Source: a virus
IMG/VR virus record: IMGVR_UViG_3300046791_000121
Coordinates: 1-57,952 of that record
Direction: 5' to 3' (one strand)
Length of the DNA stretch: 57,952 nucleotides
Shown here: positions 15,111 through 21,477 of the stretch, piece by piece
Numbering within the stretch: position 1 is the stretch's first letter
Layout of the letters: every line of letters begins with the position of its first letter
Made by a program: the position numbers and the translations under genes
Notes under the pieces: model-generated
The model's database searches: none
The model's input: only the letters and a program-made list of their open reading frames with translations
What the model was told of the DNA's origin: nothing

Positions 15111-15184
15111 TCCCCTGGCGCTGGAACTGGGACGAGTGGTGGCTTCAGTGGTGGTGGATATGGCTCGGCAAATGGCCGTTCTAA
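15107..15184 (+). CDS. Tryptophan-rich 25-residue microprotein
   Basis: GTG start overlaps the preceding stop as GTGA, the linkage used by real genes throughout this region. The 25 residues contain ten tryptophans (positions 4, 6, 8, 11, 12, 15, 16, 17, 19 and 23) with a few charged residues and end in KWPF. It is followed by, and overlaps, a small membrane-protein gene. No matching family is known to me. It could be membrane-active, a regulatory Trp-codon leader affecting the next gene, or an accidental frame; codon spacing and coupling favour a real product. Confidence 0.5.
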   Translation: MIPWRWNWDEWWLQWWWIWLGKWPF

Positions 15185-15330
15185 CGCACGTCTTGGAGGC
15201 GATCGAAATACTCGCCGGATGCTGGGTGTTTATCGTCACGGTCCCGATCTGGTCGCGGCTCTTCGACCATTTCATCACAGCGCCAATGGACTTCTTCGAG
15301 CGCCTCGGCCGGAAGTGGTTCGGACCATGA
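15172..15330 (+). CDS. Small membrane protein
   Basis: 52 residues from MAVLTHVLEAIEI (an ATG four codons earlier is possible). A hydrophobic stretch, ILAGCWVFIVTVPIW, forms one membrane segment, followed by an amphipathic tail (FFERLGRKWFGP). The start lies inside the Trp-rich gene in another frame, so translation may be coupled to it. Confidence 0.55.
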   Translation: MAVLTHVLEAIEILAGCWVFIVTVPIWSRLFDHFITAPMDFFERLGRKWFGP

Positions 15331-15530
15331 AGTCACTTCGCGACCTGCAGCAGGACGCCGACCTGCGACGCGGCGATCCAGATCACGTCGAGCGCGGGCT
15401 CCGCCGCTGCGTCGAGGAGTATTGGCGCCATCCATCCCCGGCATCACATCGAAGGATTGCCGGCGCTGTTCAGGCCATGATCCTAGCCTGCGGCGGGGCA
15501 TGGAACGGGCATTCCTGGAGGGCTCCATGA
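15327..15530 (+). CDS. Small helical unknown protein
   Basis: 67 residues from the ATG overlapping the previous stop. Charged N-terminus (MKSLRDLQQDADLRRGDPDH), then RRCVEEYWRHP and a hydrophobic helix AGAVQAMILACGG. Unrecognised. Confidence 0.6.
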   Translation: MKSLRDLQQDADLRRGDPDHVERGLRRCVEEYWRHPSPASHRRIAGAVQAMILACGGAWNGHSWRAP

Positions 15531-15853
15531 GCAAGTCGATGGAGATGGAGATGCACATAACGATGCCCGACGGATCCGTGTGGGGCGTCCCGGTAAAAGC
15601 TATCGCCCGCCACCGCGCGGCCTACTACGCTGGAGAGTTCGGCAACGACCTCGAGCGCAGCCTGGAAGAGGATACGTTGCCGATGTTCAATGATATGCCC
15701 TCCGAGATCGCCGACTGGGCCTCCAACAACATGGACTGGAGCGATGTGAGAGTAGTGGCGAGGCTGGTCAGCCCACCCAGGATGAGCGATAGAGATTTCC
15801 AGGAAGGCTGGGTCAACGGCTCCAAGACATTCGCACTACCAACCAAGGCGTAG
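15527..15853 (+). CDS. Unknown protein
   Basis: 108 residues, MSKSMEMEMHITMPDGSVWG onward; ATGA overlap with the previous gene. Contains AIARHRAAYYAGEFGNDLE and a region VRVVARLVSPP. The beginning resembles small phage proteins with a beta hairpin followed by a helix that names a modified-residue-like AYYA motif. Unknown function. Confidence 0.65.
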   Translation: MSKSMEMEMHITMPDGSVWGVPVKAIARHRAAYYAGEFGNDLERSLEEDTLPMFNDMPSEIADWASNNMDWSDVRVVARLVSPPRMSDRDFQEGWVNGSKTFALPTKA

Positions 15854-15854
15854 C

Positions 15855-16403
15855 ATGAGCGTGACGTTCCGCCTCACCGACGAAGAGACCCAACAGGCCA
15901 GAGAGATCGCGCGCGGGCGACAGGCCGAGAATGCTCACAACAAACGCACGACGTACAAGGTCGATCCCGGCAAGTCCGATCTCTGCGTCCACGCATGGGG
16001 GGCGTTCGCAGAGGTCGGCGTCGCGAAGGTGGAAGGCTCAGCCATTCGCTGCGTTGTCCATGGCCCCGAGGACGGCTTCATGGAGAACACCGAAGGCCCC
16101 GACGTTGGAGAGTGGGAGATCAAGGCAACCCCACACCGACTCGGGCGTCTGATCGTACCCGCGCACCTGACCCACAAGCACAAGCCACACCAGAAGTATC
16201 TACTCGTTCGCTGTGATCCGCCATACGGCAACATCGTCGGCTGGGCTTACGGCCACGAGTTCATCGAGTGGGACGACTGCCTGATCGGCGAAGGACTCGG
16301 CGCCTCCGAGTTCGACAAGAGGCTGCCGGTACGCGCTTACGTAGCGAGAGAGCTACACGACTTCGAGGCGACCTTCGAAAGACTAGCCAGGGCTGGGATG
16401 TGA
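15855..16403 (+). CDS. PD-(D/E)XK nuclease-like protein
   Basis: 182 residues. Helical N-terminus with NKRT, then AWGAFAEVGVAKVEG, then DVGEWEIKATPHRLGRLIVP, YLLVRCDPP and IVGWAYGHEFI. An early Glu in a helix, an Asp (DVG), then ExK on the next strand is the standard PD-(D/E)XK core order, as seen in many phage restriction-endonuclease-like hypothetical proteins. Role unknown; a late host-DNA or packaging nuclease is possible. Confidence 0.65.
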   Translation: MSVTFRLTDEETQQAREIARGRQAENAHNKRTTYKVDPGKSDLCVHAWGAFAEVGVAKVEGSAIRCVVHGPEDGFMENTEGPDVGEWEIKATPHRLGRLIVPAHLTHKHKPHQKYLLVRCDPPYGNIVGWAYGHEFIEWDDCLIGEGLGASEFDKRLPVRAYVARELHDFEATFERLARAGM

Positions 16404-16404
16404 A

Positions 16405-16500
16405 ATGAGCGGAGGCCATGATGCGCAGGGAGACCCTGTGATGCCGAACTCCTTCCTCGGTGATGAAACAGCCGCCGCTCTTGTAAGTGGAGGTGCCTAA
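16405..16500 (+). CDS. 31-residue microprotein
   Basis: ATG one base after the previous stop; its stop overlaps the next start as TAATG. Acidic and small (MSGGHDAQGDP, ending AALVSGGA). Weak ribosome-binding site. Positional coupling is the main support. Function unknown. Confidence 0.4.
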   Translation: MSGGHDAQGDPVMPNSFLGDETAAALVSGGA

Positions 16501-16748
16501 TGCTTCGAGTAACATCGACCGAAGGGTTCCGCGTCCGCAAGGGCATGGTAGTCGTCGGAACCGGAATCCCCGGCCGCGCCGTAGTATCGAAGGTCGCCTC
16601 TCACACCAGCATCGACGTCGGGCTGCCGCCGTGGTGGAAGGTGGGCGCGATCATAGCGATAGGACTGCTCCTGCTGTTCGCGGTGCCCGAAGCCCTGCGC
16701 TGGTTCCTGGCGTGGGTTGTCGAGTGGTGCCTGCGACTCTCCTCTTGA
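16500..16748 (+). CDS. Membrane-anchored small beta-domain protein
   Basis: 82 residues; GGAGG upstream and TAATG overlap. Residues 3-42 (FRVRKGMVVVGTGIPGRAVV) follow a beta-domain pattern also seen in capsid paralogue 2 and the head-tail connector of this genome. A membrane segment (AIIAIGLLLLFAVPEALRW) comes next. The beta module would sit N-terminal to the membrane. Function unknown. Confidence 0.65.
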   Translation: MLRVTSTEGFRVRKGMVVVGTGIPGRAVVSKVASHTSIDVGLPPWWKVGAIIAIGLLLLFAVPEALRWFLAWVVEWCLRLSS

Positions 16749-16772
16749 GGAAACCCAGGCCGAGAGTAAGAT
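16745..16772 (+). promoter_or_regulatory. Candidate promoter before terminase genes
   Basis: TTGAGG (16745-16750) and TAAGAT (16767-16772) are separated by 16 bases, each matching four of six sigma-70 consensus positions. This occurs in one of the rare gaps of this unit, directly before the terminase genes. A comparable TTGGAA/GATATG pair precedes the portal gene at about 21441. Both are weak calls. Confidence 0.25.
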
Positions 16773-16778
16773 GCCGAC

Positions 16779-17231
16779 GTGATCAGACCTAAAACCCAGG
16801 CACAGATCAACGCCGCACGCGAGAACGGAAAGAAAGGCGGGCGGCCGCGTGGTAGCGGTTCCAAGACCGGCGTCCGCGCCATCAACCGCCTAAAGGACGA
16901 GGCGCGCAACGAGATACGGGCAGAAGGCGGTGAATGGGACGTCGTCGCGGCGCGCAGGCTGCGAGACAAGATCAGGGAGTTCCTGGAATACGAGATGGAC
17001 AATTCCCGCAACACGATGAAGGACAGGATTCTAGCCGCAGGCAACCTGGACAAGATCGTGGTCGACATGGAAGACCGCCAAGGATCCCCGAGGCAGCAAG
17101 CTGTGGCCATGAACCTGAAGTCAGATGACCCGCCCAAGCTCGTAGACCTGACCTACGCCGAGAGCCCGCCGCCGAGCGCGCCGCCAGCCGAGCCGCCCAT
17201 CGAAGGAAACGGATCGGGCCACCTGAACTAG
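16779..17231 (+). CDS. terS: Probable terminase small subunit
   Basis: 150 residues from GTG. The N-terminal 45 residues (AQINAARENGKKGGRPRGSG) are basic and precede a helical stretch (DEARNEIRAEGGEWDVVAAR) and an oligomerisation-like helix, ending in a Pro-rich tail. Small-terminase proteins share this DNA-binding, helical core and tail order, and the large subunit lies 280 bases downstream. The sequence itself is not diagnostic; position carries much of the weight. Confidence 0.55.
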   Translation: MIRPKTQAQINAARENGKKGGRPRGSGSKTGVRAINRLKDEARNEIRAEGGEWDVVAARRLRDKIREFLEYEMDNSRNTMKDRILAAGNLDKIVVDMEDRQGSPRQQAVAMNLKSDDPPKLVDLTYAESPPPSAPPAEPPIEGNGSGHLN

Positions 17232-17244
17232 CTCGAGGTGCCAG

Positions 17245-17388
17245 ATGCCTGAAATGACTCACGTTGTAGCGAGGGGCTCACACTACCGCATCGGCGAGTC
17301 CTGGCGGACGTGGAGAACGCGCGATGTGGAGAGGCTGGGCCCCTCGGACTTTCGGCCTTGCTCACGAATAACCCAACCGAATCGCTAA
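17245..17388 (+). CDS. 47-residue unknown protein between terminase genes
   Basis: ATG with GAGGTG just upstream. Basic and Arg/Trp-containing (SHYRIGESWRTWRTRDVERL). No match recognised. Supported by the ribosome-binding site and by filling an otherwise empty gap. Confidence 0.45.
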   Translation: MPEMTHVVARGSHYRIGESWRTWRTRDVERLGPSDFRPCSRITQPNR

Positions 17389-17401
17389 CCATCGAGGAGC
17401 C

Positions 17402-17512
17402 TTGCTCGACTTCTACTGCCTGATCGTGAGTCTGATCGGCATGTGGTACTGCGGCTTCCAGGCCGGGATCGCGATCGAGAAGAGGCGTGCGAAGAAGAAG
17501 GCGCGGGCGTGA
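17402..17512 (+). CDS. 36-residue membrane protein overlapping terL
   Basis: TTG start with GAGGAG upstream. One hydrophobic segment (FYCLIVSLIGMWYCGF) is followed by a strongly basic tail (IEKRRAKKKARA). The stop overlaps the terminase large-subunit start as GTGA, indicating coupled translation. Function unknown. Confidence 0.55.
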   Translation: MLDFYCLIVSLIGMWYCGFQAGIAIEKRRAKKKARA

Positions 17513-18957
17513 CGGTCGAGGTACTCGATCCCCAACTCGCGCCGCCCGGCGCCTACTTCAAGGGCGGCAGTTGGGCGCAGTGCCAGGCGATCCTGAGCCG
17601 CGCACCCGAGGTGCTGTACTCGGGGCGCTACGGTAGCTCCAAGAGCCGGACGCTTACCGAGTCCGGGGACATCTACTGCCGCCTCTTCGACGACGCCCGC
17701 GTAATCATGGCGCGCAAGCGCCGCGTGGACCTAGGGCTGACGACGCTTCGGATTCTCCTGGAGCAAACGATCAGCCCCTCGCATGCAGCCGTCGGATGGC
17801 AGAAGTCTGCCGAAGGTGGCAGCACGCTGCACTATCCGAACGGCTCCCAGATCATCTGCGTAGGATTGGACGAGCCGTTCAAGCTCAAGTCCGGTGAGTT
17901 CGACCTGATTCTCGTAGACCAGTGCGAAGAGATCGAGGAGGACGAGTGGCTCGCCGCGGCCGGGCGGTTACGCAACAAGGCGGGCGACTATCAGTCGATC
18001 AAGGGTGCGTGTAACCCCGACTCGCCGTCGCACTGGCTGTTCAGGAAGTTCAATCCAACGTACTCGCACAAGACCTACAGCAACGAGGACCTGAAGCTCC
18101 CCAACGGCGTGGTCGTCCCGAAGGGCACGCTCGTGTCCGAGACTATCCTGGCTGGTCCGCTCGACAACATGGAGAACCTGTCAAACGCCTACCTCGCCAG
18201 GCTGGCCAGGTTCAAGGGCCGCTATCACGCGCGCTACGTTCTGGGCCAGTGGACGAGCTACGAAGGCATCGTCTTCGGAGATGTGTGGAATCCGAACGTG
18301 CATTGTCCGCCACGTCCGCCAGAGTGGGAGCGATGGGGAGGCTATCCGCCACACAACTGGCCGCGCTTCCGGAGCTTCGACTTCGGATTCAATAATCCTT
18401 TCGTCTGCCAGTGGTGGGCGCGCGATCACGACAATGTGTTCTGGCGCTACCGGGAGATGTACATGAGCCACCGGACGGTGCCGGATCACAAAGCCAAGAT
18501 CAGGGCCGAGGAAGAAAAAGAACTGGCCGTCCTGGTTGCCGCCTGCGAGCGCGAGGCGATCGCTCCGCCGCTACGACTCCCATTCTCGTACTCGGTCGCC
18601 GACCATGACCTGGGCGAGCGCGAGATACTCGCTCAGTCGCCGCACCGGATCATCACCTATCCCGCGCGGAAAGAGATCGAGAGCGCGGTTCAGACGGTGT
18701 ACGATCTGCTCTCGGAGGGACGCATTCGGCTGGTCCAAGGCGCGCTCGTAGAGCAGGACCAATCGCTGCTGCATGACGACAAGCCGACCTGCACGGAGGA
18801 GGAGATGCCGCAACTCCACTACCCGACCACGCAGCACACGTCACTCGTCACGCGCCAGCGCGAAGGACCCGTGAAAGAGAACGATCACGGCTTCGATGCG
18901 CTCGCGTACCTGTTCGACACCTTGAAGAACAAGAACCGACCGTCGGTGGCGCGATGA
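17509..18957 (+). CDS. terL: Terminase large subunit
   Basis: 482 residues from GTG; the longer reading lies in the overlapping micro-gene. ATPase domain: a Walker A-like SGRYGSSKSRT (about 38-48, with the Lys one place from the usual GKS form), Walker B DLILVDQCEEI (132-142) and a coupling-type CNPDSPSHWLF. Nuclease domain: FRSFDFGFNNPF near 287, VADHD near 365, NDHGFDALAYLF near 460, giving the RNase H-like acidic residues. It is the packaging motor that cuts concatemeric DNA and docks on the portal. Confidence 0.92.
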   Translation: MTVEVLDPQLAPPGAYFKGGSWAQCQAILSRAPEVLYSGRYGSSKSRTLTESGDIYCRLFDDARVIMARKRRVDLGLTTLRILLEQTISPSHAAVGWQKSAEGGSTLHYPNGSQIICVGLDEPFKLKSGEFDLILVDQCEEIEEDEWLAAAGRLRNKAGDYQSIKGACNPDSPSHWLFRKFNPTYSHKTYSNEDLKLPNGVVVPKGTLVSETILAGPLDNMENLSNAYLARLARFKGRYHARYVLGQWTSYEGIVFGDVWNPNVHCPPRPPEWERWGGYPPHNWPRFRSFDFGFNNPFVCQWWARDHDNVFWRYREMYMSHRTVPDHKAKIRAEEEKELAVLVAACEREAIAPPLRLPFSYSVADHDLGEREILAQSPHRIITYPARKEIESAVQTVYDLLSEGRIRLVQGALVEQDQSLLHDDKPTCTEEEMPQLHYPTTQHTSLVTRQREGPVKENDHGFDALAYLFDTLKNKNRPSVAR

Positions 18958-19442
18958 AGGTCAACGGGGTCGAGGTCACGCGAGAGACCGTGCAGGAGCA
19001 GGAGGGCCGCATGTTCTCACGTGTCGCGCTCCTGCGCGATGGCGTCTACCTGGAGGACGCGATGAACGACCAGGACAAGCAACAGACCGCATCGTCGATC
19101 TTCGGCAACGCCCTCCCGCCGGTGCAACGCCCAGGGGAGCTAGGCTCCTCATACGCCATGCGTCTCAAACGCGAGAAGGTCGAGGACGACATCTTCCATG
19201 GGTGCGCGGCCGGTCCATCCAGCGAGCAGGGGCCGTGGATTCAGATCAAAACGCCGCCCGAGAACTTCGTCGCCTTCTTCCAGGCAGCCCTCGGGTTGCC
19301 TGCACAGTTTGAGCGCGACGGGGACTTCCGGGTAGCCTACGCGCATTGGGCGACGGACGTCGCCGACCCATCCATCAAGGCCATCACGTTTCGCGCAGCC
19401 GAGGACGGCCGGTACTTGGTGATTGAGGTCGAGCGCCGATGA
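18954..19442 (+). CDS. Unknown protein downstream of terL
   Basis: 162 residues, ATGA overlap with terL. Contains a charged N-terminal region and a C-terminal alpha/beta part (NFVAFFQAALGLPAQFERDG, YLVIEVER). No family recognised. It could be a packaging accessory, by position only. Confidence 0.7.
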   Translation: MKVNGVEVTRETVQEQEGRMFSRVALLRDGVYLEDAMNDQDKQQTASSIFGNALPPVQRPGELGSSYAMRLKREKVEDDIFHGCAAGPSSEQGPWIQIKTPPENFVAFFQAALGLPAQFERDGDFRVAYAHWATDVADPSIKAITFRAAEDGRYLVIEVERR

Positions 19443-19642
19443 AGATTGCCGTCAAGTCTGATCACGGGACGGTCTTGTACGGGCCGGAGAGCGTCATTGC
19501 CGTCGTGCTGACCCGGAAGGACCGCGAGAACATCGCGAACATGCTGCCCGAGGCGACCGTCTATTGCACCTTCCCCGATGACCCAGCGCCAGACCGGGAA
19601 GCAATCAGCGACTGGCTGCAGACGCTCAAGGACACCCAGTGA
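19439..19642 (+). CDS. Small unknown protein
   Basis: 67 residues beginning MKIAVKSDHGTVLYGPESVI; alpha/beta composition and a closing helix ISDWLQTLKDTQ. Four-base overlaps on both sides. Unrecognised. Confidence 0.65.
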   Translation: MKIAVKSDHGTVLYGPESVIAVVLTRKDRENIANMLPEATVYCTFPDDPAPDREAISDWLQTLKDTQ

Positions 19643-19788
19643 CCCCGGCCGACTCCATCGCCGCCGCCGTCTACCAGTACAAGGTCCGCATGGACCTCGT
19701 CGGCACGCTGATCGGTCTCGGCCTCGTCGGCCTGTGCGCCCTCACGGCGTGGCTCGCCTCCCGCGTCTCGTTCAGGCGGCCGACATGA
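19639..19788 (+). CDS. 49-residue membrane protein
   Basis: GTG overlaps the previous stop. One membrane segment (LVGTLIGLGLVGLCALTAWL) and a short basic C-terminus (SRVSFRRPT). Stop overlaps the next ATG (ATGA). Function unknown. Confidence 0.55.
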   Translation: MTPADSIAAAVYQYKVRMDLVGTLIGLGLVGLCALTAWLASRVSFRRPT

Positions 19789-19991
19789 GCATGCTGTCCG
19801 ATTCAACGTATGAGGTCGAGATTCGGAAGTGGATGAGGAAGCATCGCCCGCGCGCCTGCCCTGGGTGCGGTGATGACGACGAGTTGCTGTCCACGCTCAG
19901 CCGCGACGGAGTATGGAAGACCTGGAGATGTCTGTCCTGCAACACATGGTGGAGGGTCAAGGCCGATGCCAAGCCGCCGATGGTGGAATAG
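19785..19991 (+). CDS. Small zinc-ribbon protein
   Basis: 68 residues from ATG overlapping the previous stop. CPGCG (about 26-30) and CLSCNTWW (about 50-57) form a zinc-ribbon; the N-terminal helix is basic (EIRKWMRKHRPRA). Resembles short transcription-factor-S-like ribbons. Function unknown. Confidence 0.7.
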   Translation: MSMLSDSTYEVEIRKWMRKHRPRACPGCGDDDELLSTLSRDGVWKTWRCLSCNTWWRVKADAKPPMVE

Positions 19992-20244
19992 GTTGCTCGA
20001 CTGGCTCGTGGGGCGCGAGGACGAGGTCGCGTATAAGCCGAGGGTCATCCGCAAGGCCCTGTTTCGCGACGGGCCGATCGGAGGCCAGTGGCTCGAAGTC
20101 AATCCCGCTGCTCGCCGCTACAACATCCCGGTCGATGCGGACTGCATGATGATCGCCGAGTACGAGCGCAGCACCGATGGGTCGTTCTTCTTCGTCAGGA
20201 CCAGGAAGGCGTGGCTTGAGGCGCGGGACGAGGCGATCCGATGA
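19966..20244 (+). CDS. Small unknown protein
   Basis: 92 residues from MPSRRWWNRLLDWLVGRED, with GGAGGG 9 bases upstream; overlaps the preceding gene by 26 bases. The N-terminal amphipathic Trp-rich helix could associate with membrane; the rest is beta-rich (GQWLEVNPAARRYNIPVD). Unrecognised. Confidence 0.6.
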   Translation: MPSRRWWNRLLDWLVGREDEVAYKPRVIRKALFRDGPIGGQWLEVNPAARRYNIPVDADCMMIAEYERSTDGSFFFVRTRKAWLEARDEAIR

Positions 20245-20510
20245 CGGCCGTCCCCAACCGTATGCGTCTCGTCCGCATCAAGATCGCCTTCCAACTACTG
20301 GAGCAGATTCTCAAGGGCGGCATGATGCGTGCCGGAGAGCGCGTCGAGACCGACCTGCCAGCCGACGCCGAGATCATCCGCATCAATCCGGAGACATGGA
20401 GCTATCCGGACGTCCTGGAGGTCGTCGTCCGCAGCGCCGAGTTCGACGAGGTCGAGTCGGGGAACATCATCCCGCTACGCGACGTGCAGATGAGGCGGAT
20501 CACCCTATGA
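20241..20510 (+). CDS. Small unknown phage protein
   Basis: 89 residues: an N-terminal helix (RLVRIKIAFQLLEQILKGG) followed by beta strands (DVLEVVVRSAEFDEV and ending MRRITL). Four-base overlaps on both sides. The pattern looks like small DUF proteins of phage late regions, function unknown. Confidence 0.7.
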   Translation: MTAVPNRMRLVRIKIAFQLLEQILKGGMMRAGERVETDLPADAEIIRINPETWSYPDVLEVVVRSAEFDEVESGNIIPLRDVQMRRITL

Positions 20511-20722
20511 CCAGAACTACCTGCCTCAAGAAGATGCGGCGCCTGCTGCCATCGATCGCTAGGCGCGAGGCCTATGCCGAGAGGGTCTCGGGACGGTGCG
20601 AGGTTGGCTGGGACCTGAAGACCGAACGAGGCGACGTCGGCCGTCGCGAACGCCATGCACTGGCAAGAACCGATAGCTGGGAAGAGTCGTATCGCAGGGC
20701 GCAGCGAGCAGTCGGAAAGTAG
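20507..20722 (+). CDS. Small basic helical protein
   Basis: 71 residues from ATG overlapping the previous stop; longer upstream reading is a shadow. Arg-rich, MTRTTCLKKMRRLLPSIARR onward. No motif recognised. Confidence 0.55.
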   Translation: MTRTTCLKKMRRLLPSIARREAYAERVSGRCEVGWDLKTERGDVGRRERHALARTDSWEESYRRAQRAVGK

Positions 20723-20737
20723 GCAATCGGCACACAG

Positions 20738-20953
20738 GTGGGGGGCCGCAGGAGGCGCTGGTTGTCATGGAACGGATGGTGTCCGAAGTGCAGGCGGTGG
20801 GGCCACAACTCGGCGGATTGCAAACGCAAGCCGGCGACTCCGGGTGCGACGATCGAGACTCCGTCACACAACGGCGTCTACCAGGGCCAGCGGCGTCCGA
20901 TCGCGATCCCGGCGCGAGGATTGTTCATACGTAGGAAGAAGAGCATTCGCTGA
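20738..20953 (+). CDS. CCHC zinc-knuckle protein
   Basis: 71 residues from GTG. CPKCRRWGHNSADC is a perfect C-x2-C-x4-H-x4-C zinc knuckle with the Gly before His, set in a strongly Arg-rich protein. This module normally binds single-stranded nucleic acid (retroviral nucleocapsids, cellular RNA-binding proteins). The start lacks a good ribosome-binding site, so the N-terminus is uncertain. A competing frame exists but has no recognisable content. Confidence 0.6.
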   Translation: MGGRRRRWLSWNGWCPKCRRWGHNSADCKRKPATPGATIETPSHNGVYQGQRRPIAIPARGLFIRRKKSIR

Positions 20954-20980
20954 CGCAGACATTCCAAACGGGGGCCGAAG

Positions 20981-21211
20981 ATGAAGAAGAGCGCCAAGAA
21001 GAAGGCTGACAAGCAGGTCAAAGGCTACTGGGTGCCGCCTCAGGCGAAGCCGCCGAAGGTCCTCCATGTGATCCTCAGCCTTGAAGGCCAGATCATGGGC
21101 TCGTTCAAGTCCAGCCCCGCAGCGCAAGCATTTGCCTTCGCTCACGAACTGGTGGCGATTTACGTGCTCGACAAGTCCGAGCGTGTGCTCCGAGGCCTTC
21201 GCAAGCCATGA
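20981..21211 (+). CDS. Small unknown protein
   Basis: 76 residues beginning MKKSAKKKADKQVKGYWVPP; Lys-rich N-terminus, then an alpha/beta core (KVLHVILSLEGQIMGSF, AFAFAHELVAIYVLDKS). Probably nucleic-acid-associated by charge; unproven. Confidence 0.65.
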   Translation: MKKSAKKKADKQVKGYWVPPQAKPPKVLHVILSLEGQIMGSFKSSPAAQAFAFAHELVAIYVLDKSERVLRGLRKP

Positions 21212-21435
21212 GGCTCCATCTGTGGGAAGAGGTCTGTCGGCTGTACCACTCCGACTTGGCCAAGCGCGTCTTTCCATATCCCGGCAGGAGATCGCGGCGG
21301 GGCCTAATGATCAGGAACAAGGACGTGCCTCTCTGCTCGTGTGGGGCGCTCAACCTCGTTGAAGTATTCGGTCACCTGTGGTGTCCGCGATGGCGTCCAT
21401 GGAGTTTCTGGCGCCACCGAGCCAGGGCAGAATAA
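21208..21435 (+). CDS. Small Cys-containing protein
   Basis: 75 residues, MRLHLWEEVCRLYHSDLAKR onward. CSCGALN and LWCPRW supply three Cys near the C-terminus that could bind metal. Ends basic. ATGA overlap with the gene before. Unrecognised. Confidence 0.55.
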   Translation: MRLHLWEEVCRLYHSDLAKRVFPYPGRRSRRGLMIRNKDVPLCSCGALNLVEVFGHLWCPRWRPWSFWRHRARAE

Positions 21436-21477
21436 GTCCTTGGAAGTGCGGCCCGGTTTCTGATATGCACTGGCCGC

